Assembly (NCBI RefSeq): GCF_019402645.1
Contig: NZ_VKKS01000001.1
Location: 1,178,970-1,242,969, forward strand
From: Morganella morganii
GTDB lineage: Bacteria > Pseudomonadota > Gammaproteobacteria > Enterobacterales > Enterobacteriaceae
Length of the DNA stretch: 64,000 bases
Direction of reading: 5' to 3'
Shown in pieces: positions 7,688-18,440 of this stretch. The position numbers were made by a program, and so were the translations under genes. Under the pieces are notes generated by a model. That model ran no database searches. It was not told the origin of the DNA and worked only from the letters and a program-made list of their open reading frames with translations. The stretch's first letter is position 1. Each line of letters starts with the position of its first letter.

Positions 7688-10600
7688 ATGATCCCACGAT
7701 TAACGCAATCCCCTCAGGTAAGCCCGGCGGTTGAACGTTATATTCACGCCCTCAATGAAAGCGGATTTACCGGAGATACCACCACCCGCTATGGCGATCG
7801 CCTGACACTCGCTACCGACAACAGTATTTATCAGCTTCTGCCGCAGGCAATCGTTTTCCCGCGCTCGGCCGCGGATGTGGTTCTGGTGATGCGCCTTGCC
7901 GCGCAGGATGAATACCGGTCGGTTACCTTTACGCCGCGCGGCGGCGGTACAGGCACCAACGGTCAGTCACTGAATGACGGGGTGGTAATCGATTTATCCC
8001 GCTATATGAACCGCATTCTTGAAATTAACCCGGCGCAGGGTTGGGTGCGGGCTGAAGCGGGCGTGATTAAAGATCAGCTCAATGCGTATCTGAAACCTTA
8101 CGGCTATTTTTTTGCGCCGGAGTTATCCACCTCCAACCGCGCCACGCTGGGCGGGATGATTAACACTGACGCCTCCGGGCAGGGTTCGCTGGTGTACGGC
8201 AAAACATCGGATCATGTGCTGGGGCTGCGCTCGGTACTGTTTAACGGCGATCTGCTGGATACCGCCCCGCTGCCGGTCAGTGAGGCGCGGCGCCGTGCGC
8301 AGGAGAAAAGTACGGCCGGGGAACTTTACCGCACCACGCTGGAAAGTTGCGAAACCCACCGGCAGATTATCCTGGAAAGCTTTCCGGAGCTTAACCGCTT
8401 TCTGACCGGCTATGACCTGCGCCATGTCTTCAGTGATGATATGCAGACGTTTGACCTGACCCGTATCCTGACCGGTTCGGAAGGCACGCTGGCAGTGATT
8501 ACCGAGGCAAAACTCAATATCACGCCGATCCCGGAAGTACGCCGCCTGGTAAATGTCAAATATGATGCATTTGATTCTGCTTTGCGCAATGCGCCGTTTA
8601 TGGTGGCAGCTCAGGCGTTATCGGTGGAAACCGTGGATTCAAAAGTGCTGAATCTGGCGCGGGAGGATATCGTCTGGCACTCCGTCAGTGAACTGATCAC
8701 CGATGTGCCGGATAAAACTCTGCTGGGATTGAATATCGTTGAATTCTGCGGTGACGATGAAGCCCTTATCGACGGACAGGTTGCAGCACTGTGCGAACGC
8801 CTGGATACATTAATGACAAATAATGAGGCGGGTGTGATTGGTTATCAGGTCTGCCGTGAGCTGAGTGGCATTGAGCGTATTTATGCAATGCGCAAAAAAG
8901 CGGTGGGATTGCTCGGTAACAGTAAAGGAACGGCAAAACCAATCCCGTTTGTGGAAGATACCTGTGTGCCGCCGGTACATCTGGCTGATTACATCGCCGA
9001 ATTCCGTGCGCTGCTGGACAGCCATCATCTGGAATACGGCATGTTTGGCCATGTGGATGCGGGCGTGCTGCATGTGCGTCCCGCACTGGATATGTGCTCG
9101 CCGGAACAGGAAATGCTGATGAAGCAGATTTCCGATGATATCGTTGCGCTGACTGCCAAATACGGCGGGCTGCTGTGGGGTGAGCATGGCAAAGGATTCC
9201 GCGCGCAGTACAGTGAGGCTTTTTTCGGTGACACACTCTATCGCGAACTGCGCCGCATCAAAGGGGCATTTGACCCGGAGAACCGGCTCAATCCCGGCAA
9301 AATTTGTGCGCCGTTAACCAGTGATGTACCAATGATGCAGGTGGATGCTGTTAAACGCGGCACTTATGACAGAACCATTCCTGTTAAGGTCAGAAACACC
9401 TTTTCCGGAGCGATGAACTGTAACGGCAATGGCCTGTGTTTTAATTTTGATGTCAAAAGCCCGATGTGCCCGTCGATGAAGGTGACGCAATCACGTTTTC
9501 ATTCGCCGAAAGGCCGTGCCGGGCTGGTGCGGGAGTGGCTGCGATTGCTGGCGGAGCAGGGCACGGATCCGGCATTGTTGTCGCAGGCCGTACCGCAGAA
9601 CCGCATTTCTCTGCGCGGACTGATTGAAAAAATCGGCAACACCCGGCGGGCATCGCGCGGAGAATATGATTTTTCCCATGAAGTGAAAGAATCGATGTCC
9701 GGTTGTCTGGCCTGCAAAGCCTGCTCCACACAATGTCCGATCAAAATTGATGTGCCGGAATTCCGTGCCCGTTTTCTGGCGCTTTATCACGGACGCTATC
9801 TGCGCCCGCTGCGTGACCATCTGGTGGCGAATGTGGAATCCGGTGCGCCGCTGATGGCGAAAGCACCGCAGGTCTTTAACTTTTTCCTGAAACAGGCGTG
9901 GGTACGGAAACTCAGCGAAAAAACGGTGGGTATGACCGATTTACCGTTGCTGTCGTCGCCGTCACTGAAACAGCAGCTGGCGGGCAGCAAAGCCGTTGCC
10001 GTCACGCTGGAAATGCTGGAAAGCATGAGTGAGGAACAGCGGCGGGCCGGGCGATATCTCTTTATTGTTCAGGATCCGTTCACCAGTTACTTTGATGCAA
10101 AAGTGGTGGCCGATTTTGCCGTACTCACAGAAAAACTGGGCTTTCAGCCGGTGCTGCTGCCGTTCAGTCCGAACGGAAAAGCACAGCATATTAAAGGTTT
10201 TCTTGCCCGGTTTGCCCGCACCGCAAACAAAACCGCTGATTTTCTCAACCGGGTGGCGCGGCTCGGTTGTCCGATGGCGGGTGTCGACCCGGCGCTGGTG
10301 CTCTGTTACCGCGATGAATACAAAACGGTTCTGCCGCCGGAGAAACAGCAGTTCCGCGTGATGTTAGTCCATGAATTTCTGGCAGAGTATGCGGATACAC
10401 TGCCGGTTAACGATGTCAGTGAAGATACTCCCCCCTGGTATCTGTTCAGCCACTGTACCGAGGCTACCGCGATGCCGGACAGTGTGAAAACCTGGCAGAG
10501 TCTCTTCCGTCGTTTTGGCGCCTCACTGCAATCCGTCAGTACCGGCTGCTGCGGTATGGCAGGTACTTATGGCCATGAAATGCCGAACCTGGCGCGCTCA

Positions 10601-10756
10601 AAAGGGATTTATCAGCTCTCCTGGGCGCAGCCGTACCAGTCACTGCCGTCAGAACGCTGCCTGACCACCGGGTACTCCTGCCGCAGCCAGGTAAAAAGGA
10701 TGGAAGGTAAAGTGATGCTGCACCCGTTACAGGCGCTGCTCACACTGGTATCCTGA
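7688..10756 (+). CDS. ydiJ: FAD/4Fe-4S oxidoreductase YdiJ (D-2-hydroxyglutarate dehydrogenase type)
   Basis: A 1,022-residue two-part oxidoreductase. The N-terminal half is a VAO-type FAD-binding domain (FTPRGGGTGTNGQSL, LGGMINTDASGQGSL, LTGSEGTLAVITEA) with the FAD-linked oxidase C-terminal domain (FGHVDAGVLHVRP, GGLLWGEHGKGFR). The second half has a ferredoxin-type cluster motif (CLACKACSTQCPI) and a C-terminal CCG-type region (STGCCGMAGTYGHE). E. coli YdiJ has been linked to D-2-hydroxyglutarate oxidation; I rely on that family knowledge. The ATG at 7688 (MIPRLTQSP) is preferred over 7667 because it aligns with E. coli MIPQISQ. It runs into menI with a 34-bp gap, probably one transcript. 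Confidence 0.94.
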   Translation: MIPRLTQSPQVSPAVERYIHALNESGFTGDTTTRYGDRLTLATDNSIYQLLPQAIVFPRSAADVVLVMRLAAQDEYRSVTFTPRGGGTGTNGQSLNDGVVIDLSRYMNRILEINPAQGWVRAEAGVIKDQLNAYLKPYGYFFAPELSTSNRATLGGMINTDASGQGSLVYGKTSDHVLGLRSVLFNGDLLDTAPLPVSEARRRAQEKSTAGELYRTTLESCETHRQIILESFPELNRFLTGYDLRHVFSDDMQTFDLTRILTGSEGTLAVITEAKLNITPIPEVRRLVNVKYDAFDSALRNAPFMVAAQALSVETVDSKVLNLAREDIVWHSVSELITDVPDKTLLGLNIVEFCGDDEALIDGQVAALCERLDTLMTNNEAGVIGYQVCRELSGIERIYAMRKKAVGLLGNSKGTAKPIPFVEDTCVPPVHLADYIAEFRALLDSHHLEYGMFGHVDAGVLHVRPALDMCSPEQEMLMKQISDDIVALTAKYGGLLWGEHGKGFRAQYSEAFFGDTLYRELRRIKGAFDPENRLNPGKICAPLTSDVPMMQVDAVKRGTYDRTIPVKVRNTFSGAMNCNGNGLCFNFDVKSPMCPSMKVTQSRFHSPKGRAGLVREWLRLLAEQGTDPALLSQAVPQNRISLRGLIEKIGNTRRASRGEYDFSHEVKESMSGCLACKACSTQCPIKIDVPEFRARFLALYHGRYLRPLRDHLVANVESGAPLMAKAPQVFNFFLKQAWVRKLSEKTVGMTDLPLLSSPSLKQQLAGSKAVAVTLEMLESMSEEQRRAGRYLFIVQDPFTSYFDAKVVADFAVLTEKLGFQPVLLPFSPNGKAQHIKGFLARFARTANKTADFLNRVARLGCPMAGVDPALVLCYRDEYKTVLPPEKQQFRVMLVHEFLAEYADTLPVNDVSEDTPPWYLFSHCTEATAMPDSVKTWQSLFRRFGASLQSVSTGCCGMAGTYGHEMPNLARSKGIYQLSWAQPYQSLPSERCLTTGYSCRSQVKRMEGKVMLHPLQALLTLVS

Positions 10757-10790
10757 CAGCGGGATAAAACACGACGCGGAGAGCTTATAG

Positions 10791-11216
10791 ATGATATGGA
10801 AACGACCTGCAACCCCGGCAGAACTGAATCGCATCGCGGAAGGAAACATGCTCAGTCACCTGGGCATTGTCTTTACGGCAGTGGAGCCTGAACAGCTTAT
10901 TGCCACGATGCCGGTCGATGACCGGACCAAACAACCGCACGGCTTGCTGCACGGCGGGGCCTCGGTGGTTTTGGCGGAAAGCCTCGGTTCAGTGGCCGGT
11001 TATCTGTGCAGTGAAGGGGATGAAACGGTGGTCGGCGTGGAGATAAACGCTAACCATGTCCGGGCGGTGCGCAGTGGTGTCGTTACCGGTTATTGTAAGG
11101 CGGTGCATCTCGGACGTAATCAGCAGGTCTGGTCTATCGAGATTTTTGATGAGCAGCAGCGACTGTGCTGTATTTCCCGTCTGACTACTGCCATTCTGTG
11201 CGGGATAAGAAGTTAA
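10791..11216 (+). CDS. menI: 1,4-dihydroxy-2-naphthoyl-CoA hydrolase (hotdog thioesterase)
   Basis: Thioesterase that releases 1,4-dihydroxy-2-naphthoate from its CoA ester in menaquinone synthesis. The 141-residue hotdog-fold protein carries TKQPHGLLHGGASVVLAESLGS, with the catalytic Glu in the AES motif, and matches E. coli YdiI/MenI across its length (MIWKR start, VGVEINANHVR, CCISRLTTAIL end). It lies 34 bp after ydiJ on the same strand, as in E. coli, and precedes the suf promoter region. Confidence 0.95.
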   Translation: MIWKRPATPAELNRIAEGNMLSHLGIVFTAVEPEQLIATMPVDDRTKQPHGLLHGGASVVLAESLGSVAGYLCSEGDETVVGVEINANHVRAVRSGVVTGYCKAVHLGRNQQVWSIEIFDEQQRLCCISRLTTAILCGIRS

Positions 11217-11554
11217 CATTTTAGTAACATTTCAGCCGGTGCTGTGTGGATTCCGTCCGGAATCACCGTGTACCGGCTCCTCTCTGCAAAAGTCATATTT
11301 ATAATGATCCTTTTGTGCCATTGATAGTGTACTGTTCAGTACGGTAATAAGAATTTATCATTGATAAATAATCTCTTTTACAAACAATAAATTAATTCAC
11401 TTTCCGCTCAAAAATGATAACGCCCGCCTGATGTTTTTGTCTATTATTTAATCAGTAATCGGAATATCCTTTCAAAGCAAGTGGTTGAAGTGAGAAATAT
11501 TATCATTAACATGATGTTTACGGAGAGCTCCCGTCGAATTTTATGAGGTTAATA
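11217..11554 (+). promoter_or_regulatory. suf operon upstream region
   Basis: 338 bp without a gene. It holds the expected control region of sufABCDSE, which in E. coli is bound by IscR, OxyR, IHF and Fur. The AT-rich palindrome TTATCATTGATAA lies at 11356-11368 and a Fur-like box at 11492-11510 (listed separately). I could not place IscR or OxyR sites with confidence. Confidence 0.5.
11492..11510 (+). promoter_or_regulatory. Fur-like box upstream of sufA
   Basis: GAGAAATATTATCATTAAC matches the 19-bp Fur consensus GATAATGATAATCATTATC at 14 positions. It lies 45 bp before the sufA start, a sensible repressor site for an iron-starvation Fe-S operon. Confidence 0.55.
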
Positions 11555-11935
11555 ATGACAACACACAGCACAAACCAGGTGGAAACCTTTTCACTGAATG
11601 ATAACGACTGGACAGGTATCACACTGACAGCGGCCGCTGCAAAACAGATTGTGACACTGATGAAGAATACCCCGGACAGTATCGGGCTTTGCCTGAGTGT
11701 CAAACAATCCGGTTGTGCAGGGTTTGGTTATGTTTTTGAAATGATTAATCAGGCGGATGCAGAGGATATGCTGTTTGAGCGCGACGGCGCCCGGCTGTAT
11801 GTTCCGCGCAAAGCCATGCCGTTTATCGACGGCACCGAAGTGGATTTTGTCCGTGAAGGGCTGAATCAGATATTTAAATTTAATAATCCGAAAGCTCAGC
11901 ATGCCTGCGGGTGTGGTGAAAGCTTCGGGGTTTAA
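11555..11935 (+). CDS. sufA: Fe-S cluster assembly A-type carrier SufA
   Basis: A-type carrier that accepts clusters from SufBC2D and passes them to apoproteins. The three conserved cysteines are visible: one in KQSGCAGFGY and two in the C-terminal CGCGESFGV. The ATG at 11555 (MTTHSTNQV) is chosen over the in-frame ATG at 11543 because GAGG (11545-11548) is well spaced only for the later one. This gives 126 residues against 122 in E. coli. It is the first gene of sufABCDSE, 15 bp before sufB. Confidence 0.95.
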   Translation: MTTHSTNQVETFSLNDNDWTGITLTAAAAKQIVTLMKNTPDSIGLCLSVKQSGCAGFGYVFEMINQADAEDMLFERDGARLYVPRKAMPFIDGTEVDFVREGLNQIFKFNNPKAQHACGCGESFGV

Positions 11936-11950
11936 GAGCGAAGCCATATT

Positions 11951-13435
11951 ATGTCTCAGAGCAATGCAGATATTGGTGAAGACGTCCAAACCTGGCTGAA
12001 TGACGGGCGCTATAAAGAGGGTTTCTTCACTAACGTCGCCACGGACGAACTGGCGAAAGGGATCAATGAAAATGTGATCCGCGCCATTTCCGCCAAACGA
12101 AATGAACCGGAGTGGATGCTCAATTTCCGGCTGGAGGCTTTTCAGCACTGGCTGGGGATGGAAGAACCACACTGGCTGAAGGCAAATTATCCGGATCTGG
12201 ATTATCAGGATTACAGCTATTACTCCGCGCCGTCATGCGGCGCATGTGATGATACCTGTGGTTCACAGCCGGGAGCGACACAAAGCCCGGCGGGCAGTTT
12301 CCTGACCAGCGAAGTGGAAGAAGCATTTGAAAAACTCGGCGTACCGGTTCGTGAAGGACAGGCAGTGGCGGTGGATGCGATTTTTGACTCCGTTTCTGTC
12401 TCAACCACTTACCGGGATGAGCTGAAAAAACACGGCGTGATTTTCTGCTCGTTCGGGGAAGCGATTCATGACTATCCGGAACTGGTGCAGAAATACCTCG
12501 GCACAGTGGTATCCAATCATGATAACTTTTTTGCCGCACTTAACTCGGCGGTCGCCTCTGACGGCACCTTTGTCTATGTCCCGAAAGGGGTGCGCTGTCC
12601 GATGGAGTTATCCACCTATTTCCGTATCAACGCGGCCAAGACCGGCCAGTTTGAACGCACCATTCTGATTGCGGATGAAGGCAGCTACGTCAGCTATATC
12701 GAAGGCTGCTCCGCGCCGGTACGCGACACCTATCAGCTGCACGCGGCGGTTGTGGAAGTGATCATCCATAAAGATGCGGAAGTGAAATACTCCACCGTTC
12801 AGAACTGGTTCTCAGGCGGAGATACACAGGGCGGGATCCTCAACTTTGTCACCAAACGGGCGCTTTGTGAGGGTGAAAATTCCAAAATGTCCTGGACACA
12901 GTCTGAGACCGGCTCAGCCATTACCTGGAAATACCCGAGTGTGATCCTCAAAGGGGATAATTCGGTCGGTGAATTTTTCTCTGTTGCCCTGACCAACGGC
13001 TCACAGCAGGCGGATACCGGCACCAAGATGATCCACATCGGCCGCAATACCAAGTCCACCATTATCTCGAAAGGGATTTCCGCCGGGAAAAGCCAGAACA
13101 GCTACCGGGGTCTGGTAAAAGTGCTGCCGGGAGCGGAAAACGCCCGTAACTTTACCCAGTGTGACTCAATGCTTATCGGCACAGAGTGCGGCGCGCACAC
13201 CTTCCCGTATGTGGAGGTGATGAATAACAGTGCGCAGCTGGAGCATGAGGCCACCACCTCGCGTATCGGAGAAGATCAGCTGTTTTACTGTTTACAGCGC
13301 GGGATCAGCGAGGATGATGCCATCTCAATGATCGTAAACGGTTTTTGTAAAGACGTGTTCTCTGAGCTGCCGCTGGAATTTGCCGTGGAAGCACAGAAAC
13401 TGCTGGCGATAAGCCTGGAACACAGTGTGGGTTAA
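11951..13435 (+). CDS. sufB: Fe-S cluster assembly scaffold SufB
   Basis: Scaffold subunit of the SufBC2D complex on which clusters are built. 494 residues, the family length. Family blocks include [18 protein letters not shown], the beta-helix core with [14 protein letters not shown] and the C-terminal [12 protein letters not shown] and [18 protein letters not shown] segments, which contain conserved Cys and His residues linked to sulfur transfer and cluster binding. There is an additional cysteine-rich stretch CGACDDTC near residues 96-103, also found in E. coli SufB. Second gene of the suf operon. Confidence 0.97.
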   Translation: MSQSNADIGEDVQTWLNDGRYKEGFFTNVATDELAKGINENVIRAISAKRNEPEWMLNFRLEAFQHWLGMEEPHWLKANYPDLDYQDYSYYSAPSCGACDDTCGSQPGATQSPAGSFLTSEVEEAFEKLGVPVREGQAVAVDAIFDSVSVSTTYRDELKKHGVIFCSFGEAIHDYPELVQKYLGTVVSNHDNFFAALNSAVASDGTFVYVPKGVRCPMELSTYFRINAAKTGQFERTILIADEGSYVSYIEGCSAPVRDTYQLHAAVVEVIIHKDAEVKYSTVQNWFSGGDTQGGILNFVTKRALCEGENSKMSWTQSETGSAITWKYPSVILKGDNSVGEFFSVALTNGSQQADTGTKMIHIGRNTKSTIISKGISAGKSQNSYRGLVKVLPGAENARNFTQCDSMLIGTECGAHTFPYVEVMNNSAQLEHEATTSRIGEDQLFYCLQRGISEDDAISMIVNGFCKDVFSELPLEFAVEAQKLLAISLEHSVG

Positions 13436-13486
13436 TACATCAGAATCAGCGCCTGCGGGATAACCGGCGGGACGGAGTAGTACATT

Positions 13487-14233
13487 ATGTTAAGCGTAAA
13501 CGATTTGCATGTCAGCGTGGAAGGTAACGAGATCCTCAAAGGGTTATCACTGGACGTGAAACCGGGGGAAATCCACGCCATTATGGGGCCGAACGGCTCC
13601 GGAAAAAGCACCCTGTCCGCCACACTGGCTGGCCGGGAAGAGTACGAAATTGACAGCGGATCCGTCACTTTTAAAGGTAAAGACCTGTTGGAACTGGCAC
13701 CGGAAGAACGTGCCGGTGAAGGAATTTTCCTCGCCTTTCAGTATCCGGTGGAAATTCCGGGGGTGAGTAACCAGTTTTTCCTGCAAACTGCAGTGAATGC
13801 GGTGCGCGAATATCGCGGTGAAGTGGCCCTGGATCGTTTTGATTTCGCCGATTTTATCGAAGATAAAATTGAGCTGCTGAATATGCCGCAGGATTTGCTG
13901 ACACGTGCGGTGAACGTCGGTTTCTCAGGTGGTGAGAAAAAACGTAACGATATCCTGCAAATGGCCGCTCTTGAACCTTCACTCTGTATTCTGGATGAAA
14001 CGGATTCCGGACTGGATATCGATGCCCTGAAAACTGTGGCTAACGGGGTGAATCAGCTGCGCAGCCCGGATCGCGCCTTTATTATTGTCACCCACTATCA
14101 GCGCATCCTGGATTATGTGAAGCCGGATTTTGTTCATGTGTTGTATCAGGGCAAAATTATTAAATCCGGTGATTTCTCACTGGCGAAAAAACTGGAGGAG
14201 CAGGGATATGGCTGGCTTATTGACCAACAGTGA
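13487..14233 (+). CDS. sufC: Fe-S cluster assembly ATPase SufC
   Basis: ABC-type ATPase of the SufBC2D complex. 248 residues with Walker A GPNGSGKST, Q-loop FQYPVEIPG, signature FSGGEKKR, Walker B LCILDE followed by TDSGLD, and the switch His in IVTHYQRIL. It has no membrane segment, consistent with a soluble assembly ATPase. It starts 51 bp after sufB and its last 26 bases overlap the start of sufD, the same coupled arrangement as in E. coli. Confidence 0.97.
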   Translation: MLSVNDLHVSVEGNEILKGLSLDVKPGEIHAIMGPNGSGKSTLSATLAGREEYEIDSGSVTFKGKDLLELAPEERAGEGIFLAFQYPVEIPGVSNQFFLQTAVNAVREYRGEVALDRFDFADFIEDKIELLNMPQDLLTRAVNVGFSGGEKKRNDILQMAALEPSLCILDETDSGLDIDALKTVANGVNQLRSPDRAFIIVTHYQRILDYVKPDFVHVLYQGKIIKSGDFSLAKKLEEQGYGWLIDQQ

Positions 14234-15515
14234 ACGCGCGCTGAAACGCCGTGAAGTCAGTGAGCGCAATCTGGCCGCTATGGGGCGGATAGAACAGTTT
14301 ATCGCGCAGCGTCCGCTCTCCGGACATGCAGCGCAGCACTGGCAGCAGGCGCAGAAAACCGGGTTCCCGGCATTTCATCAGGAGGACTGGCACTATACCT
14401 CACTGGATGCGCTTCTGGCGGCAGATTATCAGCAGCAGACCGGCATACTGAACACATTGCCGGACGCCGTGCTCACCCCGCTGAATGCATATCGTGTGGT
14501 GCTGGTGGACGGCGTTTTTGCTCCGCAGTGGAGTGATGCGGATTTTGGCGTGTTTGAATTGTCGGTGGCTGACAATCGCAGCGAATTCCCGGCACCGGTT
14601 AACGGGGAAATTTTCCTGCATCTGACCGAAAGTCTGGCACAGTCACCGCTGATGATCCGCGTGAAAGCGGGGGCTCAGGCGAAAAAACCACTGTATATCG
14701 TCAATATTTCAACGATACATAATGATGCGCTGAATATGCGTCACAGCCGTTATCACCTCGATATCGGCGCGAATGCAGCCGTGTCTGTGATTGAGCATTT
14801 TATCAGCCCGGATGAACAATCAGCCCATTTCACCGGGGCCAGGATGACGGCAACGGTGGGGGAAAACAGTGATTTCCGCCATCTGAAACTGGGGTTTGAA
14901 AATTCGCAGGCGTACCATTTCGCTCATAATGATTTGATTATCTCCGCTCATGCCCGTGTGGAAAGCACCAGCTTCCTGCTCGGCGGTAAACTGACACGGC
15001 ATCACACCAGCACACAGCTTAACGGTGAAGGTATTGTACTGGCCATGAACAGCCTGGTGCTGCCGAAACACGGCGAAATCGCCGATACCCGTACGTATCT
15101 GGAGCACAACAAAGGCTGGTGTGAAAGCCGCCAGCGTCATAAAACCATTGTGATGGATAACAGCCGCGCGGTGTTTAACGGTATGATCAAAGTGGCGCCG
15201 CATGCACTGAAAACAGACGGTCAGATGACCAACAATAATCTGTTGCTGGGGCGTAAAGCAGAAATCGATACCAAACCACAGCTGGAAATCTATGCGGATG
15301 ATGTGAAATGCAGCCACGGTGCGACAGTCGGACGGATTGATGAAGAACAGCTGTTTTATCTGCGGACACGCGGGATCGCGGAAAAAGACGCGAAGCAGAT
15401 GATCATCCTCGCGTTTGCCGCAGAGCTGACGGATGCTGTCAGTGATGAGACCCTCAGTGACGTGGTGATGGCGCGTATCCGTCAGTCGCTGGATCAGGGA
15501 GACAAACAGCCATGA
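14208..15515 (+). CDS. sufD: Fe-S cluster assembly protein SufD
   Basis: Paralogue of SufB and partner in SufBC2D, needed for iron entry and complex stability. The frame is open from 14130, but the ATG at 14208 ([13 protein letters not shown]) aligns with E. coli SufD MAGL and follows GGAG (AAACTGGAGGAGCAGG) inside the sufC end, so translation is coupled to sufC. The product is 435 residues, about 12 more than in E. coli. The C-terminal motif [26 protein letters not shown] with its conserved Cys and His is present. Overlaps sufS by four bases (ATGA). Confidence 0.96.
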   Translation: MAGLLTNSERALKRREVSERNLAAMGRIEQFIAQRPLSGHAAQHWQQAQKTGFPAFHQEDWHYTSLDALLAADYQQQTGILNTLPDAVLTPLNAYRVVLVDGVFAPQWSDADFGVFELSVADNRSEFPAPVNGEIFLHLTESLAQSPLMIRVKAGAQAKKPLYIVNISTIHNDALNMRHSRYHLDIGANAAVSVIEHFISPDEQSAHFTGARMTATVGENSDFRHLKLGFENSQAYHFAHNDLIISAHARVESTSFLLGGKLTRHHTSTQLNGEGIVLAMNSLVLPKHGEIADTRTYLEHNKGWCESRQRHKTIVMDNSRAVFNGMIKVAPHALKTDGQMTNNNLLLGRKAEIDTKPQLEIYADDVKCSHGATVGRIDEEQLFYLRTRGIAEKDAKQMIILAFAAELTDAVSDETLSDVVMARIRQSLDQGDKQP

Positions 15516-16750
15516 GTTATTCAGCGCAACAGCTGCGGGCTGACTTCCCGGTGCTGGCAGGAGAGGTGAACGGCAAACCGCTGATCTATCTGGACAGCGC
15601 TGCCAGTGCCCAGAAACCACAGCAGGTGATTGATGCGGTGAGTGATTTTACGGCCCACCATTATGCCGCGGTTCACCGCGGCATTCACACACTAAGTGCG
15701 GAGGCAACGGCTGCCACGGAAGCAGTGCGGCAGAAAGCGGCGGCGTTTATCAATGCACCGCAGACGGAAGAGATTATCTTTGTCAAAGGCACCACCGAAG
15801 CCATCAATCTGGTGGCCGACAGTTTTGGTCGTGCGTTCTGTAACGATGGTGACAATATCATTATTACGGAGATGGAACATCACGCCAATATTGTGCCCTG
15901 GTACATGCTGGCAGAGAGCGCGGGGATTGAAATCCGTGTTTTACCGATGGCGGATGACGGCACCCTGGTGCTGAGCAAACTGCCGGAACTGATCGACAAC
16001 CGCACGCGACTACTGAGCTTTACCCATCTTTCTAATGTGCTCGGTACCGTGAACCCGGCGAAAGCAATTATTGCTCAGGCGCGTGAACTGAGCCGGGCCG
16101 CCGGGGGAGAACTGGCGGTGCTGGTGGATGGCGCTCAGGGCGCCATGCATCAGCCGGTGGATGTACAGGCGCTGGACTGTGATTTCTATGCGTTCTCCGG
16201 CCATAAACTGTACGGGCCGACCGGCATTGGTATTCTGTGGGGACGCAAATCCCTGCTGGATAACATGCCGCCCTGCGAAGGCGGCGGCGCAATGATCGCA
16301 GAGGTCAGCCTGACAAACGGTATCACGTATGCGGATGTGCCGTGGCGTTTTGAAGCGGGAACACCCAATATTCAGGGCATTATCGGCCTGGGAGCCGCGC
16401 TGGATTATCTGAATAACATCGGCATGGCGGAGATTGCCGCGTATGAGCACACACTCATGCAGTATGCACTGACCCGGCTGGCAGAGGTGCCCGGTATTAT
16501 TCTGTACGGCAATGCACAGCGGGAAGGGGTGATCGCCTTTAATCTCGGAGCGCATCACGCTTTTGATACCGGTGCCTTTCTGGATCGCTATGGTGTGGCT
16601 GTCCGCACCGGGCATCACTGCGCACAGCCGCTGCTGGCGCATTATGGTGTCAGTGCTATGTGCCGCGCCTCACTGGCGCTCTACACCACGGAGGCCGATA
16701 TTGATATACTGACGGACGCACTGAAACGTACCGCCAAACTGCTGGGTTAA
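15512..16750 (+). CDS. sufS: Cysteine desulfurase SufS
   Basis: PLP enzyme that takes sulfur from L-cysteine as a persulfide for Fe-S assembly. 412 residues, class V aminotransferase fold. The PLP lysine lies in [13 protein letters not shown], and the catalytic cysteine in [24 protein letters not shown] and [11 protein letters not shown] are further family blocks. The ATG overlaps the sufD stop (ATGA), indicating coupling. SufE follows 8 bp later and receives the persulfide. Confidence 0.97.
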   Translation: MSYSAQQLRADFPVLAGEVNGKPLIYLDSAASAQKPQQVIDAVSDFTAHHYAAVHRGIHTLSAEATAATEAVRQKAAAFINAPQTEEIIFVKGTTEAINLVADSFGRAFCNDGDNIIITEMEHHANIVPWYMLAESAGIEIRVLPMADDGTLVLSKLPELIDNRTRLLSFTHLSNVLGTVNPAKAIIAQARELSRAAGGELAVLVDGAQGAMHQPVDVQALDCDFYAFSGHKLYGPTGIGILWGRKSLLDNMPPCEGGGAMIAEVSLTNGITYADVPWRFEAGTPNIQGIIGLGAALDYLNNIGMAEIAAYEHTLMQYALTRLAEVPGIILYGNAQREGVIAFNLGAHHAFDTGAFLDRYGVAVRTGHHCAQPLLAHYGVSAMCRASLALYTTEADIDILTDALKRTAKLLG

Positions 16751-16758
16751 GGATTCTG

Positions 16759-17178
16759 ATGAAAATTACGCTGCCGGATCAGGCAAAATTACTGCGCAAT
16801 TTCTCCCGTTGTCATGACTGGGAGGAGCGTTATCTGTATCTGATTGAGCTGGGAGAAAAATTACCGGTACTGACAGAGGAGCAGCGGCAGCCGCAGTATA
16901 AAATATCAGGTTGTCAGAGTCAGGTCTGGATCATCATGCAGCAGGATGAGGAAGGGCGGGTCTGGTTCGCCGGTGACAGTGATGCCGTTATCGTCAAAGG
17001 CCTGGTGGCGCTGGTTATCGCGCTGTATCAGGGTAAATTTCCTGCGGAAATCCGTGAGCTGGATATTGCGCATATCTTCTCGGAACTGGCACTTTCTGTT
17101 CATCTGACGCCGTCCCGTACTCAGGGACTGAATGCCATGGTCAGAACAATCATACAAAACACGCAGCAAATGAGATAA
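16759..17178 (+). CDS. sufE: Sulfur acceptor protein SufE
   Basis: Accepts persulfide sulfur from SufS and passes it to SufB. 139 residues; the acceptor cysteine lies in KISGCQSQVW, the family signature. Ends the suf operon. There is no strong hairpin directly after it; GTGGCCGGAAAGCGGCCAC at 17225-17243 followed by TATTTTTTTAT is a good terminator candidate before ldtE. Confidence 0.96.
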   Translation: MKITLPDQAKLLRNFSRCHDWEERYLYLIELGEKLPVLTEEQRQPQYKISGCQSQVWIIMQQDEEGRVWFAGDSDAVIVKGLVALVIALYQGKFPAEIRELDIAHIFSELALSVHLTPSRTQGLNAMVRTIIQNTQQMR

Positions 17179-17224
17179 AACATCGTTCCCTTTTACTTAC
17201 TCTGCTAATAATATATTACCTGGC

Positions 17225-17253
17225 GTGGCCGGAAAGCGGCCACGTATTTTTTT
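17225..17253 (+). terminator. Terminator of the suf operon
   Basis: Stem GTGGCCG(gaaa)GCGGCCAC followed by GTATTTTTTTAT, between sufE and ldtE. Confidence 0.75.
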
Positions 17254-17276
17254 ATACCATCAGCTGAGGATCTGGA

Positions 17277-18359
17277 ATGAAACGAATTCTCCCGTTGCTG
17301 GGCGGACTGTTGTTAGCGGCCACTGCGTTAACAGCCCGGGCAACCGAATATCAACTCCCTGCGGATAAGGGCCGGGTCATTGGCGAAAACGTCACCTATG
17401 TTGTGCCGGATGACGGACGCTCACTGGAAGCGATTGCAGCAGAATACGGTATCGGCCTGCTGGCGATGCTGGAAGCTAACCCCGGGACAGATCCGTACCT
17501 GCCGAAACCCGGCAGTGAACTGATTATCCCGTCACAACTGATCCTGCCGGATACACCGCATCAGGGTATTGTGATTAACCTGGCGGAACTGCGTCTGTTC
17601 TATTACCCTCAGGGCACCAACACGGTGCGGGTTTATCCGATTGGTATCGGCCAGCTGGGGCGTGATACGCCGGTCATGACCACGTCGGTTTCCCAGCTGA
17701 TCAAAGACCCGACCTGGACACCGACCGCGAATATCCGCAAAGCATATGCCGCACAGGGGATCACCTTACCGGCTGTTATTCCGGCAGGGCCGGAAAACCC
17801 GATGGGGCTGTTTGCACTGCGTCTGGCTCATGGCCGCGGTGAATATCTGATTCACGGCACTAATGCGGATTTTGGTATCGGTATGCGTGTCAGCTCCGGC
17901 TGTATCCGCCTGCGTCCGGATGATATCGAAGCACTGTTTAAAACCATTCCGAAAGGCACACGGGTTCAGATCGTTAATGAGCCGGTGAAATATGCCATTG
18001 AACCGGATGGTCAGCGCTATGCGGAAGTACATCAGCCACTGTCCCGTAATAAGAACGACGATCCGCAAACCATGCCGATTGTCCGTTCTGCAGGACTGAC
18101 AAGCTTTATTCAGTCTCCGGACACCAACAGTGCCATCGTTGAGCAGGCGATTGTGCGCCGCTCCGGTATGCCGGTAAATGTCAGCCGTGATGCGCAGTAT
18201 AAGCAGGAAGCGGTACCGGCAGAGAAAACCAATTTTGCACCGGTGGAAATGGACGAAGAAGCGGAAGTGAAAGCGCTGAACCTGAAACCGGCCGATTTTG
18301 CACCGGGTCAGTTAACCCAGCCGGGTCCGATTATCAGTGAGGAAAAAACCGCAGAGTGA
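17277..18359 (+). CDS. ldtE: L,D-transpeptidase, LdtE (YnhG) type
   Basis: Periplasmic enzyme that forms 3-3 meso-DAP crosslinks in peptidoglycan. 360 residues: an N-terminal signal peptide (basic MKR, hydrophobic LLGGLLLAATALTA, cut near ARA/T), a LysM-type domain at about residues 38-85 and a YkuD catalytic domain with HGTNADFGIG followed by VSSGCIRL, holding the catalytic His and Cys. E. coli paralogues ErfK, YcfS and YbiS attach Lpp, whereas YnhG makes 3-3 links; the assignment to LdtE rests on position between sufE and lpp. The C-terminal tail (PVNVSRDAQY onward) is longer than in E. coli (334 residues). Confidence 0.9.
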   Translation: MKRILPLLGGLLLAATALTARATEYQLPADKGRVIGENVTYVVPDDGRSLEAIAAEYGIGLLAMLEANPGTDPYLPKPGSELIIPSQLILPDTPHQGIVINLAELRLFYYPQGTNTVRVYPIGIGQLGRDTPVMTTSVSQLIKDPTWTPTANIRKAYAAQGITLPAVIPAGPENPMGLFALRLAHGRGEYLIHGTNADFGIGMRVSSGCIRLRPDDIEALFKTIPKGTRVQIVNEPVKYAIEPDGQRYAEVHQPLSRNKNDDPQTMPIVRSAGLTSFIQSPDTNSAIVEQAIVRRSGMPVNVSRDAQYKQEAVPAEKTNFAPVEMDEEAEVKALNLKPADFAPGQLTQPGPIISEEKTAE

Positions 18360-18386
18360 TAGCCTGTTATCTTCTGTGATAAACAA

Positions 18387-18417
18387 AAGCCGCTTCCGTT
18401 GTGAGGCGGTTTTTTTA
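18387..18417 (+). terminator. Terminator of ldtE
   Basis: Hairpin CCGCTTC/GAGGCGG followed by seven T residues, about 30 bp after the stop. Confidence 0.75.
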
Positions 18418-18440
18418 TGCCCGGCATAAATTGCAGGCAT